A stretch of 64,000 nt of DNA from Rasiella rasia (GCF_011044175.1 NZ_CP049057.1:2123501-2187500); one strand, 5' to 3'; positions 27,117 through 35,964 are shown, counted from the first letter of the stretch. A program made the numbers and translations. The notes: a model not told the origin generated them from the sequence alone.

Positions 27117-27911
27117 TTATTCCTGTACTGGCAAAACAAGTAAAGGCTTTGTAGTATGAAATTCCTTTTTAAGAACCACATTCTTTTCCCATAACTTTTT
27201 GAAAAACCCGCGCTTACGACGCACCACGCACAACATATCTGGGTTATGGCTTTGAAAGTGTTCTAAGACCGCCTGAAATGTTGTTGCATTCTCAGTTTTG
27301 GTATACGATGATTCTATTTTTCTAAGCGCTTTGCTTACATTTTTCATCTCTTCCGTTGTTTCTGGCGTATCAACATGTAAGACATTTATCTCTGTTCCAA
27401 AATGCTTGGAGAATTTCCGAAGAGGCTGTAGCATTTTTTTCGATTTAAAAGAACCATTTTTAAACGCCATTAAGATTGTGCTTGGTTGTTCAAAAACTGC
27501 CCCTTCTGGAACAATTAAAATAGGAATATTAGTTTGTTTTAATATTTTCCCAGAGGTATTTCCTAGATACACTTCCTCTCGTATAGAATTACTCCTTGGA
27601 GACAGTACCATAAGGTCTACTGGTACATGCTTGTTAAATCTGTTTATGGTTTCTACAACGCCTCCTTTTAATGGGTGTGCTATAACGGTAACGTCCTTTT
27701 TGTTTACCTTAGACAACACCTCATCTAATCTAGACTCTGTATCTTCCTTGATAATTGAATTTACTTTAGTTAAGCCGCCTACTTTACTAAGTTCTTGAAA
27801 TATAGAAATTACATACACATACGCGTCTACTTCCTGCGCTAAATCTATGGCATATTGTAAATTACTCACTGCATTATCACTGCCACCTATTGGAACTAAA
27901 ATATTTTTCAT
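27117..27911 (-). CDS. Universal stress protein, tandem UspA domains
   Basis: The chosen start is MKNILVPIGGSDNAV at 27911 (264 aa), the standard UspA opening; the longer frame adds ten unrelated residues. Two UspA folds are present (about 1-145 and 150-264). The first holds the ATP-binding-type stretch SPRSNSIREEVYLGNTSGKI. The second is more degenerate and ends KPLLVLPVQE. Members bind nucleotides and act in stress survival. tRNA-Ala lies downstream in the same direction, and a GNAT gene is divergent. Confidence 0.9.
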   Translation of the reverse strand: MKNILVPIGGSDNAVSNLQYAIDLAQEVDAYVYVISIFQELSKVGGLTKVNSIIKEDTESRLDEVLSKVNKKDVTVIAHPLKGGVVETINRFNKHVPVDLMVLSPRSNSIREEVYLGNTSGKILKQTNIPILIVPEGAVFEQPSTILMAFKNGSFKSKKMLQPLRKFSKHFGTEINVLHVDTPETTEEMKNVSKALRKIESSYTKTENATTFQAVLEHFQSHNPDMLCVVRRKRGFFKKLWEKNVVLKKEFHTTKPLLVLPVQE

Positions 27912-27956
27912 TGTAAAAAAAGTATCTTTATTATACTGCAAAATTAATTCTTAAAT

Positions 27957-28457
27957 ATGATTCGAAGAGCGAAACCATCAGAAATTGTTCAACTTATGGC
28001 AATAACTAAAGCTTGTGCTGCAAAAATGGCTGCTGAAAATATCTTTCAATGGAACGACGATTACCCAACCACCGCCGCATTTTCATTTGATGTTTCGCGC
28101 AATGAGCTTTTTGTCTTACTAGAACAAGATACCATTATTGGTTGTATTACCATCTCTACCTTTAAAGATGCAGAATACAACACAATAAATTGGCTTACTG
28201 AAGATGGTCTCAATTATTACATCCACCGACTTGCAATTGCTCCCGAGTTTCAACATCAAGGAAATGCAAAAAAACTCATGGATTTTGCCGAAGCCTTTGC
28301 CAGAGATAAAAACGCAACCTCTGTACGTCTAGATACTTTTAGTGAAAATAAAAGAAATCAACAGTTTTATGATGCGCGAGGTTATGTAAAATTAGGCGAT
28401 GTATATTTTCCAAGACAGACAGCAATTCCCTTTCATTGTTATGAACTGGTCTTATGA
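27957..28457 (+). CDS. GNAT family N-acetyltransferase
   Basis: The 166-aa protein has the acetyl-CoA binding segment IHRLAIAPEFQHQGNAKKLM (Q-x-x-G-x-A) and a C-terminal SENKRNQQFYDARGYVKLG typical of GNAT enzymes. The substrate is unknown. A TATCTTTA box at 27923-27930 is a candidate -7 element. The MATE transporter gene follows after 36 bp and may be partly co-transcribed. Confidence 0.87.
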   Translation: MIRRAKPSEIVQLMAITKACAAKMAAENIFQWNDDYPTTAAFSFDVSRNELFVLLEQDTIIGCITISTFKDAEYNTINWLTEDGLNYYIHRLAIAPEFQHQGNAKKLMDFAEAFARDKNATSVRLDTFSENKRNQQFYDARGYVKLGDVYFPRQTAIPFHCYELVL

Positions 28458-28476
28458 TAAAACTACTGCAAAGTGT

Positions 28477-28484
28477 TAGCTTTG
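28477..28484 (+). promoter_or_regulatory. -7 box (TAGCTTTG) of the MATE transporter gene
   Basis: The box matches TAnnTTTG and ends 9 nt before the ATG at 28494, giving a predicted leader of only a few nucleotides. Confidence 0.4.
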
Positions 28485-28493
28485 TAGTACACA

Positions 28494-29825
28494 ATGAGTG
28501 CAACCAATATTTCCTTTAAACGTATTCAACAACTGGCCATCCCTGCGATTATTGCTGGTATTGCCGAGCCTGTGCTGTCTAGTACAGATGCGGCTGTTGT
28601 AGGTAATATTCCTGAGTTTGGTACCGAAAGTTTAGCCGCTGTAGGTATTGTAGGCACATTTCTATCTGCCCTTATCTGGATTCTCGGTCAGACACGTAGT
28701 GCAATCTCTGCAATTATTTCGCAGAATCTTGGAGCAGGTACTATTAAAGATTTAAAAAGCTTTCCGGCACAAGCAGTATTCTTCAATATTGCACTTAGTA
28801 TTATCGTTTTGGGTGGTACTTATTTTTTTGTAGCCGAAATTTTCACCTTGCTCAACGCAGAAGGAATTATACTCGATTTCAGTATTGATTATTACAACAT
28901 ACGTGTTTGGGGATTTCCGCTTACATTATTCACCTTTGCCATTTTTGGAATTTTCCGCGGACTACAAAATACTTTTTGGCCCATGATAATTGCAGCTATT
29001 GGCGCCGGATTAAATATAGGTCTCGATTTTGCTTTAGTTTACGGTATTGATGGGTTTATAGCGCCAATGGGCGTTGTTGGTGCTGCTTGGGCTAGTTTGG
29101 CAGCACAAACTGTAATGGCAGTCCTTTCGTTAATATTAGTACTCAAGAAAACCAACGTTTCCTTACGACTGGTTTTCCCTCTTCATCCTGAAATAAAGCG
29201 ATTGGTATTTATGAGCCTAAATCTGTTTCTTCGCTCTCTTGCGCTTAATACGGCGCTAATTCTATCTACCAGAGAAGCGGCTGCACTTGGTAAAGAATAT
29301 ATTGCTGCCCATACCATTGCCTTCAACATTTGGATATTTACGGCATTCTTTTTAGATGGATATGGGGCTGCAGGTAATATTTTAGGTGGAAAACTACTAG
29401 GCGAACGGAATTTTAATAGTCTTTGGCGTCTTACCAAAAAAGTAAGCCTTTACAACATTGGTGTGGCCACGATCTTAGCAATAATTGGTCTTATACTCTA
29501 TAAGCCTCTAGGGGTTCTGTTTAATAAAGACCCCGAAGTGCTTCATCTTTTCTACGGAATGTTCTTTATGGTACTTATTTGCTTACCCTTTAATGCTATT
29601 GCCTTTACATTAGACTCTATTTTTAAAGGATTAGGGGAAATGGGTTATTTAAGAAATGTATTGTTAACTGCCACCATTTTTGGGTTTATCCCGGTCTTAT
29701 ATGTATCTAAATATCAAGATTGGGGACTTATTGGTATTTGGCTAGCATTGGTTGTTTGGGTTGCTTGGCGTGGGATTGCGCTCATTATAAAATACTATAG
29801 AAAATATCTGCCACTAGTTACATAA
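28494..29825 (+). CDS. MATE family efflux transporter (DinF-like)
   Basis: The 443-aa inner-membrane protein has about 12 hydrophobic segments in two related halves. The N-terminal half shows AIPAIIAGIAEPVLSSTDAA and GQTRSAISAIISQNLGAG, and the second half shows IFTAFFLDGYGAAGNILGG. These are the MatE repeats that carry Na+- or H+-coupled drug and metabolite export. The lack of an N-terminal extension and the VLSSTDAAVVG motif resemble the DinF branch. The substrate is unknown. Confidence 0.92.
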   Translation: MSATNISFKRIQQLAIPAIIAGIAEPVLSSTDAAVVGNIPEFGTESLAAVGIVGTFLSALIWILGQTRSAISAIISQNLGAGTIKDLKSFPAQAVFFNIALSIIVLGGTYFFVAEIFTLLNAEGIILDFSIDYYNIRVWGFPLTLFTFAIFGIFRGLQNTFWPMIIAAIGAGLNIGLDFALVYGIDGFIAPMGVVGAAWASLAAQTVMAVLSLILVLKKTNVSLRLVFPLHPEIKRLVFMSLNLFLRSLALNTALILSTREAAALGKEYIAAHTIAFNIWIFTAFFLDGYGAAGNILGGKLLGERNFNSLWRLTKKVSLYNIGVATILAIIGLILYKPLGVLFNKDPEVLHLFYGMFFMVLICLPFNAIAFTLDSIFKGLGEMGYLRNVLLTATIFGFIPVLYVSKYQDWGLIGIWLALVVWVAWRGIALIIKYYRKYLPLVT

Positions 29826-29848
29826 TTGGTGTGCAGTTAAAAAACAAA

Positions 29849-29878
29849 AAACCAGACTGCTCCTCAACAGTCTGGTTT
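29849..29878 (-). terminator. Terminator of the secreted-protein operon (minus strand)
   Basis: An 11-bp stem AAACCAGACTG/CAGTCTGGTTT is preceded on the plus strand by an A-rich run, giving TTTTTGTTTTTT on the minus strand. It also lies just after the convergent MATE gene. Confidence 0.75.
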
Positions 29879-29961
29879 CACACTATGGATTGTCTATTTG
29901 ATTAGTTAGTTGCTTTGGTAAAGCTTCAAATGTTTGACAATCCAACCATCAACCTCTTTGG

Positions 29962-31197
29962 TTATTCATCTAAATAGTCTTGTAATACGGTAATCCATCC
30001 TTTTACAGGGTCGTTAAGCAACTTGTCTGTTCCATTTTCACCAGTAGTGTACTCAAGCTGAATTGTTCCAGTAGCAACTGGGTCTATATTTGCCCCATCT
30101 TTATAAGCCCAAACAGTTACTTTCAGATCATATGTGTTACCTGCTTGCAATTTGCCTTGAGTTTTACGTAAAAGCTCCAAGAAAGCATAATCTGCCACGT
30201 TGTTAGACGTGTTGATTGTTACTTTAGGGTACCAGAAATAGAATTTTTCCTGATCTTTATCTATCTGTGGAATGTTTTTAGAAAACTTAGTGCTAGATTG
30301 TCTTAGCTGCTCGCGGTCGGTCTTTTCACCTGCCATTTCGTAAGTAATATTAAACCATGCTCCAGGGTGGCTTTGCTCTAATGGCTGCTCAAAATAAGGC
30401 TTAAATGCTACCGTAGCTCCTAGCTCTCTTTTGGTGATAAAATTAGCCTCTTTCTCTGTTGGCTGATTTGATTTTTGATTTCTCAAGTAGTTCGTTCCTT
30501 TAGCAAAAGCAATTTTTCCTTTGTAGTTTTTGTAAACATCAAAACGCATCAGTTTTTTCTTAATTTTATCTCCTTCAGCACTTTTCAATGTACCTAAAAG
30601 CATATCTACTTTAGCTTGAGCTGTCTCTACATCCCAAGTATCAAAAGAAGCCTTGTCCTTAGCTCCAACTTCAACAACGGTACGTGTTGCATCTAATGGA
30701 ATAGGGTCATCTGCGTTGTTTAAGCTTCGGTCTCCTTGAATTATGGCAACAACTCCAGGGTCTATCTCTATAAGTTCTACATAACTACTTGCGCTAGCAG
30801 ACCTCCAGTGGAAAAACATTTTCACTCCATGTTTAGTGTAGTAGCTTTCCTTTAAAGTGAGCTTCATATCTGGCTCGCTTGTGCTGCTTTCAAAATAGTG
30901 CAACTTGTTCACTATTTTACCAGCTTCGTTTTTCACAAATCGTAATCCAGAACTAGAAGGGTCTTTTAAACCAAAATACTGGCCTGTCATTCCTAATTCA
31001 TCAGTTTCCTCATTGAAACTTGAAAAGTTCTTACCCTTTCCTCCTTTTTTTCCTAGTTTTTTCCCCGAATTCTTGGCTTTTTTGCCCACATTTAGCGTTT
31101 TCTTCAGTTTTTTACCAAATTGTGCTTCGGCTTGATTACTTACTCCTACAATAAGGAATAAGCTTAAAATTGCTGTAAAAATTGTTTGTTTTTTCAT
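29962..31197 (-). CDS. Secreted protein of unknown function with Lys-rich N-terminal segment
   Basis: The 411-aa product has a signal peptide (about 1-25, ending AEAQ). About 30 residues rich in Lys and Gly follow (QFGKKLKKTLNVGKK, then GKKLGKKGGKGK). The remaining 350 residues form a beta-rich region with no family I recognise; notable stretches are MFFHWRSASASSYVELIEID and NITYEMAGEKTDREQ. It is the second gene of a unit with the 451-aa protein (27-bp gap), driven from a promoter with the proposed LytTR site. The basic segment might bind polyanions such as LPS, DNA or teichoic-like polymers; that is a guess. Confidence 0.72.
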   Translation of the reverse strand: MKKQTIFTAILSLFLIVGVSNQAEAQFGKKLKKTLNVGKKAKNSGKKLGKKGGKGKNFSSFNEETDELGMTGQYFGLKDPSSSGLRFVKNEAGKIVNKLHYFESSTSEPDMKLTLKESYYTKHGVKMFFHWRSASASSYVELIEIDPGVVAIIQGDRSLNNADDPIPLDATRTVVEVGAKDKASFDTWDVETAQAKVDMLLGTLKSAEGDKIKKKLMRFDVYKNYKGKIAFAKGTNYLRNQKSNQPTEKEANFITKRELGATVAFKPYFEQPLEQSHPGAWFNITYEMAGEKTDREQLRQSSTKFSKNIPQIDKDQEKFYFWYPKVTINTSNNVADYAFLELLRKTQGKLQAGNTYDLKVTVWAYKDGANIDPVATGTIQLEYTTGENGTDKLLNDPVKGWITVLQDYLDE

Positions 31198-31224
31198 GAT
31201 TAATTTAATTATGGTTATTGATAG

Positions 31225-32580
31225 TTAAAAGTTTAGTTGTACTGTTTTCTTTTGTGTTGTGGTAGTTCCTTTAGCTCCAGATGCGCCTGTAGCACCAGAA
31301 GTTCCATTTACATTGTAGCGTTTTCCGCCGCTACCTCCTTTACCTCCATTGTTATTTACGGTTATGTTGAATTCGGTTACCGATGGATCTTTAATAATGG
31401 TAACATCACCTCCACGACCACCGGCACCTCCCTTGTCTCCATTTGGAAAGCTACCACTGGTTCCGTCACTACCCCACTGACCGTTTCCGCCATTTGCATT
31501 TATAATTAACTGTGTGCTAGGTGTGAGTTTATAATGAGCCACAACTTTACGCTCTGTCTCGTCGTAGATATATATTTTATTAAGTTTTATTCCCGACTTT
31601 TTGTGAGAAACGGTTTTTACTTTTACCGTTAGTGTGTGGCCGTTTCCGCCTGGTTGACTAGCCCCAAAAGTGGCTTTGTTTGTAGCTTGAGCTCTGTCTG
31701 CCCCATAAAACCCGTTTCTACTTACTTGTATTGAAACATCATTGGTTGTAGGTATTGCTTTTTTAGAACGCAAAGAGGGATGGTATACAGATTGTACTTG
31801 AAGTACTATTTCATCATTGGTAAGTTTAGTTGCATCTTCATCTACTTTTACACGCTCTATTGTACTACTACATCCTGTATGCGTTAGTTTAAAATCATCC
31901 CAAGGGAGCTTACCGCCAAGATTAGATGTTTTGAGCTGTGTGCCATCTTGAAGTGTGGCAACTATACCATAATCTATAGCTTCACTAAAATGTGCAACTT
32001 TTTTAGGTGTTGTAATAAGCTCTAGACGAATCTCCTTTACCTTTTTGTTCTCTAAAGAATTTGCTTTTCGATCTGCCTCTGCCTGAGCCGCTTTTGCCAC
32101 TTTTACATTAGCTCTTGCATTAGTTTGATTTTTAAATGTTGCGGTGGCGTAGCTAGCAACACTTTCGTTAGTGGCCTCCCATTTATTAGAAAAACTACCG
32201 CCCGGCTTTACTAACACATATTTTGTAGTAGCCTCTTGTTTTCCGTTCCACTCGTAGTAGACTGCATAATCCTTAAGAAATGTTAGTCTGTATGTTTTAA
32301 AGGCAAAATACGCTGGATACCCCGGTACATCTGGCTTAAATTCTTCATCTAAAATACCGGATCGTTTAACAAGTACGCTACTCACTCCAGCTCCTTGATT
32401 GGTAATTGTAACGGGCCATGGTTTATTTACTTTCTGAAACTTCTTTTTATCAACTACCTTATAAACGGTATACTTTCCAGATTCAAAATTTTTGAGAATA
32501 TCATTCTGACTTTCTTGTGCAAGCCCTGCTGTGTTGATGAGTAGCAGTAAGAAGGATAAAATTAATACTAGTTTTTTCAT
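31225..32580 (-). CDS. Secreted protein of unknown function with Gly-rich C-terminus
   Basis: The 451-aa product has a signal peptide (ending GLAQE). Its central region (about 25-345) looks like beta-sandwich modules (KEIRLELITTPKKVAHFSEA, VSIQVSRNGFYGADR). The C-terminus from about residue 362 is Gly/Asn/Ser-rich with collagen-like GxxGxxG runs (NANGGNGQWGSDGTSG, GGAGGRGGD, GTSGATGASGAKG). No T9SS sorting domain is seen at the end (TQKKTVQLNF). I do not recognise the family. It is the first gene of the unit with the 411-aa protein, and its promoter carries the direct repeat shared with the kinase operon. Confidence 0.72.
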   Translation of the reverse strand: MKKLVLILSFLLLLINTAGLAQESQNDILKNFESGKYTVYKVVDKKKFQKVNKPWPVTITNQGAGVSSVLVKRSGILDEEFKPDVPGYPAYFAFKTYRLTFLKDYAVYYEWNGKQEATTKYVLVKPGGSFSNKWEATNESVASYATATFKNQTNARANVKVAKAAQAEADRKANSLENKKVKEIRLELITTPKKVAHFSEAIDYGIVATLQDGTQLKTSNLGGKLPWDDFKLTHTGCSSTIERVKVDEDATKLTNDEIVLQVQSVYHPSLRSKKAIPTTNDVSIQVSRNGFYGADRAQATNKATFGASQPGGNGHTLTVKVKTVSHKKSGIKLNKIYIYDETERKVVAHYKLTPSTQLIINANGGNGQWGSDGTSGSFPNGDKGGAGGRGGDVTIIKDPSVTEFNITVNNNGGKGGSGGKRYNVNGTSGATGASGAKGTTTTQKKTVQLNF

Positions 32581-32615
32581 GTTTGCTCTGTGTTAATGGT
32601 CAATTAATTACAGTG

Positions 32616-32683
32616 CAAATATGTAGCGCTCACCGCCATATTTTTTCTCCTAACTGCTGAAACGCGTATTTGAATTGCTAAAC
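32616..32683 (-). promoter_or_regulatory. Promoter with LytTR-type direct repeat, 451/411-aa protein operon
   Basis: Plus-strand reading: AACTGCTGAAA (32652-32662), 10 bp, AATTGCTAAAC (32673-32683), a 21-bp period. The minus-strand -7 box CATATTTG (32616-32623, one mismatch to TAnnTTTG) lies exactly 28 bp from the repeat, as in the two other copies of this arrangement. Confidence 0.7.
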
Positions 32684-32727
32684 ACAATCCCCCTATTTAT
32701 ATAGCTTTTAAGCCATTATAAACAAAA

Positions 32728-32750
32728 AAACCGCCCAAAACGGGCGGTTT
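32728..32750 (-). terminator. Intrinsic terminator of the 107-aa secreted protein gene
   Basis: A 9-bp perfect stem AAACCGCCC/GGGCGGTTT with a 5-nt loop is followed on the minus strand by a T-rich run. It lies 29 bp after the stop. Confidence 0.88.
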
Positions 32751-32779
32751 ACTCAAAATAAAACTGGTTAGTTAGCTCC

Positions 32780-33103
32780 TTATAGATATTCTGAGAGTTT
32801 TATTGTTTTTCCACAATGGTCGCCCGAAATCTTGAAAATTACACTTCCCTTTTTTCCGCTTTTTGCCCATCGTACTTCCTTTCCTTTATTACAGGTAATA
32901 CTTGTACTGCCTCCTTTATTTAAACTTACAAAGCCGCTTCCAGTATGGATACTAACTTTATCTCCCGTATCATTTATCAGTTTAAAACTGGCAAAAGGAG
33001 TTACAATTTCCGTCTTGTTAATTTCAGTGTTAGCAGTAGCAGTTTCAGAAACTTGTAGCGCTGCCACAAAGAAAAATGCAATTGCAATCGATAGTGCTTT
33101 CAT
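32780..33103 (-). CDS. Small secreted protein of unknown function
   Basis: The 107-aa product has a signal peptide (about 1-24, ending TATAN) and a compact mature domain of about 80 residues with two Cys (SITCNKGKEV and GDHCGKTIK) that could form a disulfide. The strand-rich pattern FKLINDTGDKVSIHTGSGFVS is the most regular part. I do not recognise the family. It is a single-gene unit with its own promoter carrying the LytTR-type repeat, just downstream of the response regulator, and ends in a strong terminator. It is likely a direct output of the two-component system. Confidence 0.72.
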   Translation of the reverse strand: MKALSIAIAFFFVAALQVSETATANTEINKTEIVTPFASFKLINDTGDKVSIHTGSGFVSLNKGGSTSITCNKGKEVRWAKSGKKGSVIFKISGDHCGKTIKLSEYL

Positions 33104-33128
33104 GTGTGTTGGTTTTTATGTTCAGTAT

Positions 33129-33196
33129 CAAAAATAAATTTAATTGATAGAAAGTTCACATTGTAACTTCTGAAACCTCATTCCTAACTTCTAAAA
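33129..33196 (-). promoter_or_regulatory. Promoter with LytTR-type direct repeat, 107-aa secreted protein gene
   Basis: Plus-strand reading: AACTTCTGAAA (33165-33175), 10 bp, AACTTCTAAAA (33186-33196). The minus-strand -7 box TATTTTTG lies at 33129-33136, 28 bp from the repeat. This is the best-conserved copy of the three. Confidence 0.75.
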
Positions 33197-33202
33197 AGAA
33201 AT

Positions 33203-33949
33203 TTATAGATTTTGTACTAAATGTAGAAACTCGTCTTTTTTCTCTTTTGAAATAGAAACTGTTTTGCCGTTATCCATAACAATATACCCTCCATCGCTTT
33301 TCACATATTGCTTAATGTAAGTGAGGTTTATGAGATGTGAACGATGAGGCCGATAGAACGTAGGGATGTTTTGAAGTAACTCAACAAAATGTTTTAGCGG
33401 TTTACTAATACACAAGCTTTCTTCTTTGGTCATTATGTTGGTGTACATGCCATCAGCCTCCAACATTAGAATATTGTTGAAGTCAATAAATTTAATTCCA
33501 TCGTTTACTGGAAGTCCTATTTTATCGAAATTATTTTGCGATAAACTCTTCTTTAATTCTTCTAGTTTCTTGCTTATTCCATTTTTACCCATAAACTCAA
33601 TAGCCTTGTTAACAGCTTGTCTTACTTGAGCGGGCCTAATAGGCTTTAAAAGATAATCTATGGCAGACAACTGAAAGGCCTGAATAGCATATTCGCTATA
33701 GGCTGTGGTAAAAATGATTTCAAAGTTGGCAACGTCTTTTTCTATAAAGTTTAATATTTCAAGACCCGAATGCTCGGGCATTTCAATATCAAGAAAAACA
33801 ATATTTGGCGCCTCTTCTTTAATTATTTCTACGCCGCTTAAAAGGTCTCCAGCCTCAAAAATTGTAGTAATCTTAGGGCAGTTTTCTTCTACTAAAATAC
33901 GCAGGAGGCTGCGTGCTTTAGGTTCATCGTCTATAATAATTGCTTTCAT
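33203..33949 (-). CDS. LytTR-family response regulator
   Basis: The 248-aa protein has a receiver domain (1-120: IIIDDEPKAR, phospho-Asp in VFLDIEMPEHSG, then TTAYSEYAIQAF, LLKPI) and a C-terminal LytTR DNA-binding domain (about 150-248: INDFNN-like ILMLEADGMYTNI, FYRPHRSHLINLTYIKQYVK). LytTR domains bind pairs of short direct repeats two helical turns apart. The gene begins 3 bp after the stop of the kinase gene, so the two form an operon. Repeats of the expected type precede this operon and two neighbouring secreted-protein units. Confidence 0.95.
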   Translation of the reverse strand: MKAIIIDDEPKARSLLRILVEENCPKITTIFEAGDLLSGVEIIKEEAPNIVFLDIEMPEHSGLEILNFIEKDVANFEIIFTTAYSEYAIQAFQLSAIDYLLKPIRPAQVRQAVNKAIEFMGKNGISKKLEELKKSLSQNNFDKIGLPVNDGIKFIDFNNILMLEADGMYTNIMTKEESLCISKPLKHFVELLQNIPTFYRPHRSHLINLTYIKQYVKSDGGYIVMDNGKTVSISKEKKDEFLHLVQNL

Positions 33950-33952
33950 ATA

Positions 33953-35824
33953 CTATGCTGTTACGGTGGGTATTGTTAACAGGACCTTAGTGCCTTTGGC
34001 CGTTTCATCTTCATTAAACAAGTCTATAATTTCTACTCCAATCTTTCTATTCTTTCCATAGTTAAGTAGATCTAACCTACTTTCTGTTGCTTTAGTGGCG
34101 AACGATTGGTGTTGTTTTTGGCTAAGAGAATTGAGCACGGCAGATTTCTTTCTACCAACACCATTATCTTCAATGCTACATAGTATGGTGGCATTGTCTT
34201 TTTGTGTAAAAGTGATCCATAATTTCCTATTGTCTTTCTTATGCAACAACCCATGTTTTAGCGCATTTTCAATATAGGGCTGTATAAGCATGGTAGGAAT
34301 ACGGGTTATTTCTTTGTTGATTTCTTCGGAAACTTCTATGGTAAACATTAATGTTTCTTCAAAACGTAATTTTTCTAAATCAAGATACATCTGAAGGCTT
34401 TCAATTTCATCTTGAAGCGTAAGAGAACCCGCATCACTATGCCGAAGATATTTTCGCATTAAATCGGCAAACATTCCCAAATAATCCCCAGCTAAATCCT
34501 TTTTATTCAAAATAATGTACTCTTGAATAGAATTTAGAGCATTAAATATAAAATGCGGATTCATCTGGGCTTTAAGTGCCTTCAACTCACTGTCTCTATA
34601 TTGTTTTTCTAATGCTAGTCTTTTTTGAGTTTCTTTTAGCTCTATAGTAACTAACTCTGCCTTTTTTGTAGCGCGAATCCTACCTAAGTATAACAGCAAA
34701 CTTAGAAATACAAGGCCTGCAATTATAAGGGCCCCAATAAGTAAGTTTCTATTTCTCTTACTTTCTTCTGAAGCTAAAGCAGCTCTGGCTTCGGCCGCTT
34801 GCTTTTGGGCTGCTATTTTATCTGTGTCGTATTTAGTGCGCATTTCTGCAATACGCTTTCTGTCTTCCATAGAATCTATAGAGTCTCTCGTTTCATTATA
34901 GATTATATTGGCTGCTTCGGCCTTGTTTTGGTCACCCAAAATACTGTACGCAACAAATAATTTTTGGTTGATTTGTTTTCTATAGTACAGCGCGCCAATT
35001 TCTTCGTATAATTCTAGTGATTTCTCGTAAAGCGGTATCGATTTAGCGTGGTTGCCCTGCATAGACTCCATCATTGCTAACTGATAGTTAACAGACGCTA
35101 TTGATCTTTTATCTCCAATTTCAGTATAATATGGTAGTGCAATATTGAATTTAGTTTTTGCAGCATCGTATTTCTTCTGTACTCGGTACATGGCAGCCAA
35201 TGTACCTGTCATCAACATTTTGCCAGGAATAAAGTTAGTTTCTTCGCATATAGAAATGGCCTGGTTGTAATAGGCCTCAGCTTTGCTATAATCTTCTAAA
35301 TGATTGTATGCATTTCCTACGTCAAAATAATACCGTCCCTTTGCTGGAGTAACAGGATCTTCTTTTACCTCTTCTAAGTTTCTCAACGTCATTTCTAAGG
35401 CACGGTCTAGATAGTTAGATGCTTGGTACGAAACAGCTAGTTCGCTATTAGAAAGCATTCGTTCTTGTTTACTAGCACCTATAGAATCTAACAACTCCAC
35501 AGACCTAATTGCTTCCCGAAGGTTTTCTTCGAAATTACCCAACCGTTTGTAATGTTGCGACAAATATCGTCTTGCAACCCCTTCCAAAAAGGGATCTTTT
35601 AATTCTCTTGAAATTGAAATTGCCTCCTCCAGCAATGGACCCGATTCTTTCGTGTCTGAAGTTCGTTGAAAATACGCCACATCAAGTAACCTTCTTACTC
35701 TGAGGGAATCTTTTTTGGTTTCCTGTTGTAAAAGTAGCTGTAGGCTATCGGCTTTCTTATCTTGAGAAAAACCGAGGGTAGAAAACCCAAATACTAATAC
35801 AAGTAAGATATATAGTTGCTTCAT
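33953..35824 (-). CDS. TPR-containing LytS-type sensor histidine kinase
   Basis: The start at 35824 (MKQLYILLVLVFGFSTLGFSQ) gives a signal peptide and 623 aa; the longer frame from 35866 would begin before the predicted transcript. Residues about 20-350 hold tetratricopeptide repeats (YYFDVGNAYNHLEDYSKAEA, MESMQGNHAKSIPLYEKSLE) facing the periplasm. One membrane helix follows (about 375-395), then a coiled coil, the LytS-type phosphoacceptor region KAQMNPHFIFNALNSIQ and an ATPase domain (PTMLIQPYIENALKHG, IEDNGVGRKKS). It should sense an envelope signal and phosphorylate the LytTR regulator. Confidence 0.93.
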   Translation of the reverse strand: MKQLYILLVLVFGFSTLGFSQDKKADSLQLLLQQETKKDSLRVRRLLDVAYFQRTSDTKESGPLLEEAISISRELKDPFLEGVARRYLSQHYKRLGNFEENLREAIRSVELLDSIGASKQERMLSNSELAVSYQASNYLDRALEMTLRNLEEVKEDPVTPAKGRYYFDVGNAYNHLEDYSKAEAYYNQAISICEETNFIPGKMLMTGTLAAMYRVQKKYDAAKTKFNIALPYYTEIGDKRSIASVNYQLAMMESMQGNHAKSIPLYEKSLELYEEIGALYYRKQINQKLFVAYSILGDQNKAEAANIIYNETRDSIDSMEDRKRIAEMRTKYDTDKIAAQKQAAEARAALASEESKRNRNLLIGALIIAGLVFLSLLLYLGRIRATKKAELVTIELKETQKRLALEKQYRDSELKALKAQMNPHFIFNALNSIQEYIILNKKDLAGDYLGMFADLMRKYLRHSDAGSLTLQDEIESLQMYLDLEKLRFEETLMFTIEVSEEINKEITRIPTMLIQPYIENALKHGLLHKKDNRKLWITFTQKDNATILCSIEDNGVGRKKSAVLNSLSQKQHQSFATKATESRLDLLNYGKNRKIGVEIIDLFNEDETAKGTKVLLTIPTVTA

Positions 35825-35863
35825 AAAGTTTAGCGCTCTTAATAAGACACACTCAATAGAGTT

Positions 35864-35931
35864 CAAATGTATGCTTTAGCGCGTTCAAAATATTGTTGTA
35901 ATTTCTGAAATAGCGTTTTCAGCTTCTAAAA
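35864..35931 (-). promoter_or_regulatory. Promoter with LytTR-type direct repeat, kinase-regulator operon
   Basis: Plus-strand reading: AATTTCTGAAA (35900-35910), 10 bp, AGCTTCTAAAA (35921-35931). The minus-strand -7 box TACATTTG lies at 35864-35871, 28 bp from the repeat. The site suggests positive autoregulation. It also lies only 33 bp upstream of a divergent small membrane protein gene. Confidence 0.72.
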
Positions 35932-35964
35932 TAGCAGTATTTTTATGCAAATTTTTAATAAACT

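Noticed and set aside
29886-29943. Inverted repeat GGATTGTC/GACAATCC as an attachment site or mobile-element end
   Set aside because: Only 8 bp per arm, no recombinase nearby and no target duplication; probably part of the 3' leader of the minus-strand operon.
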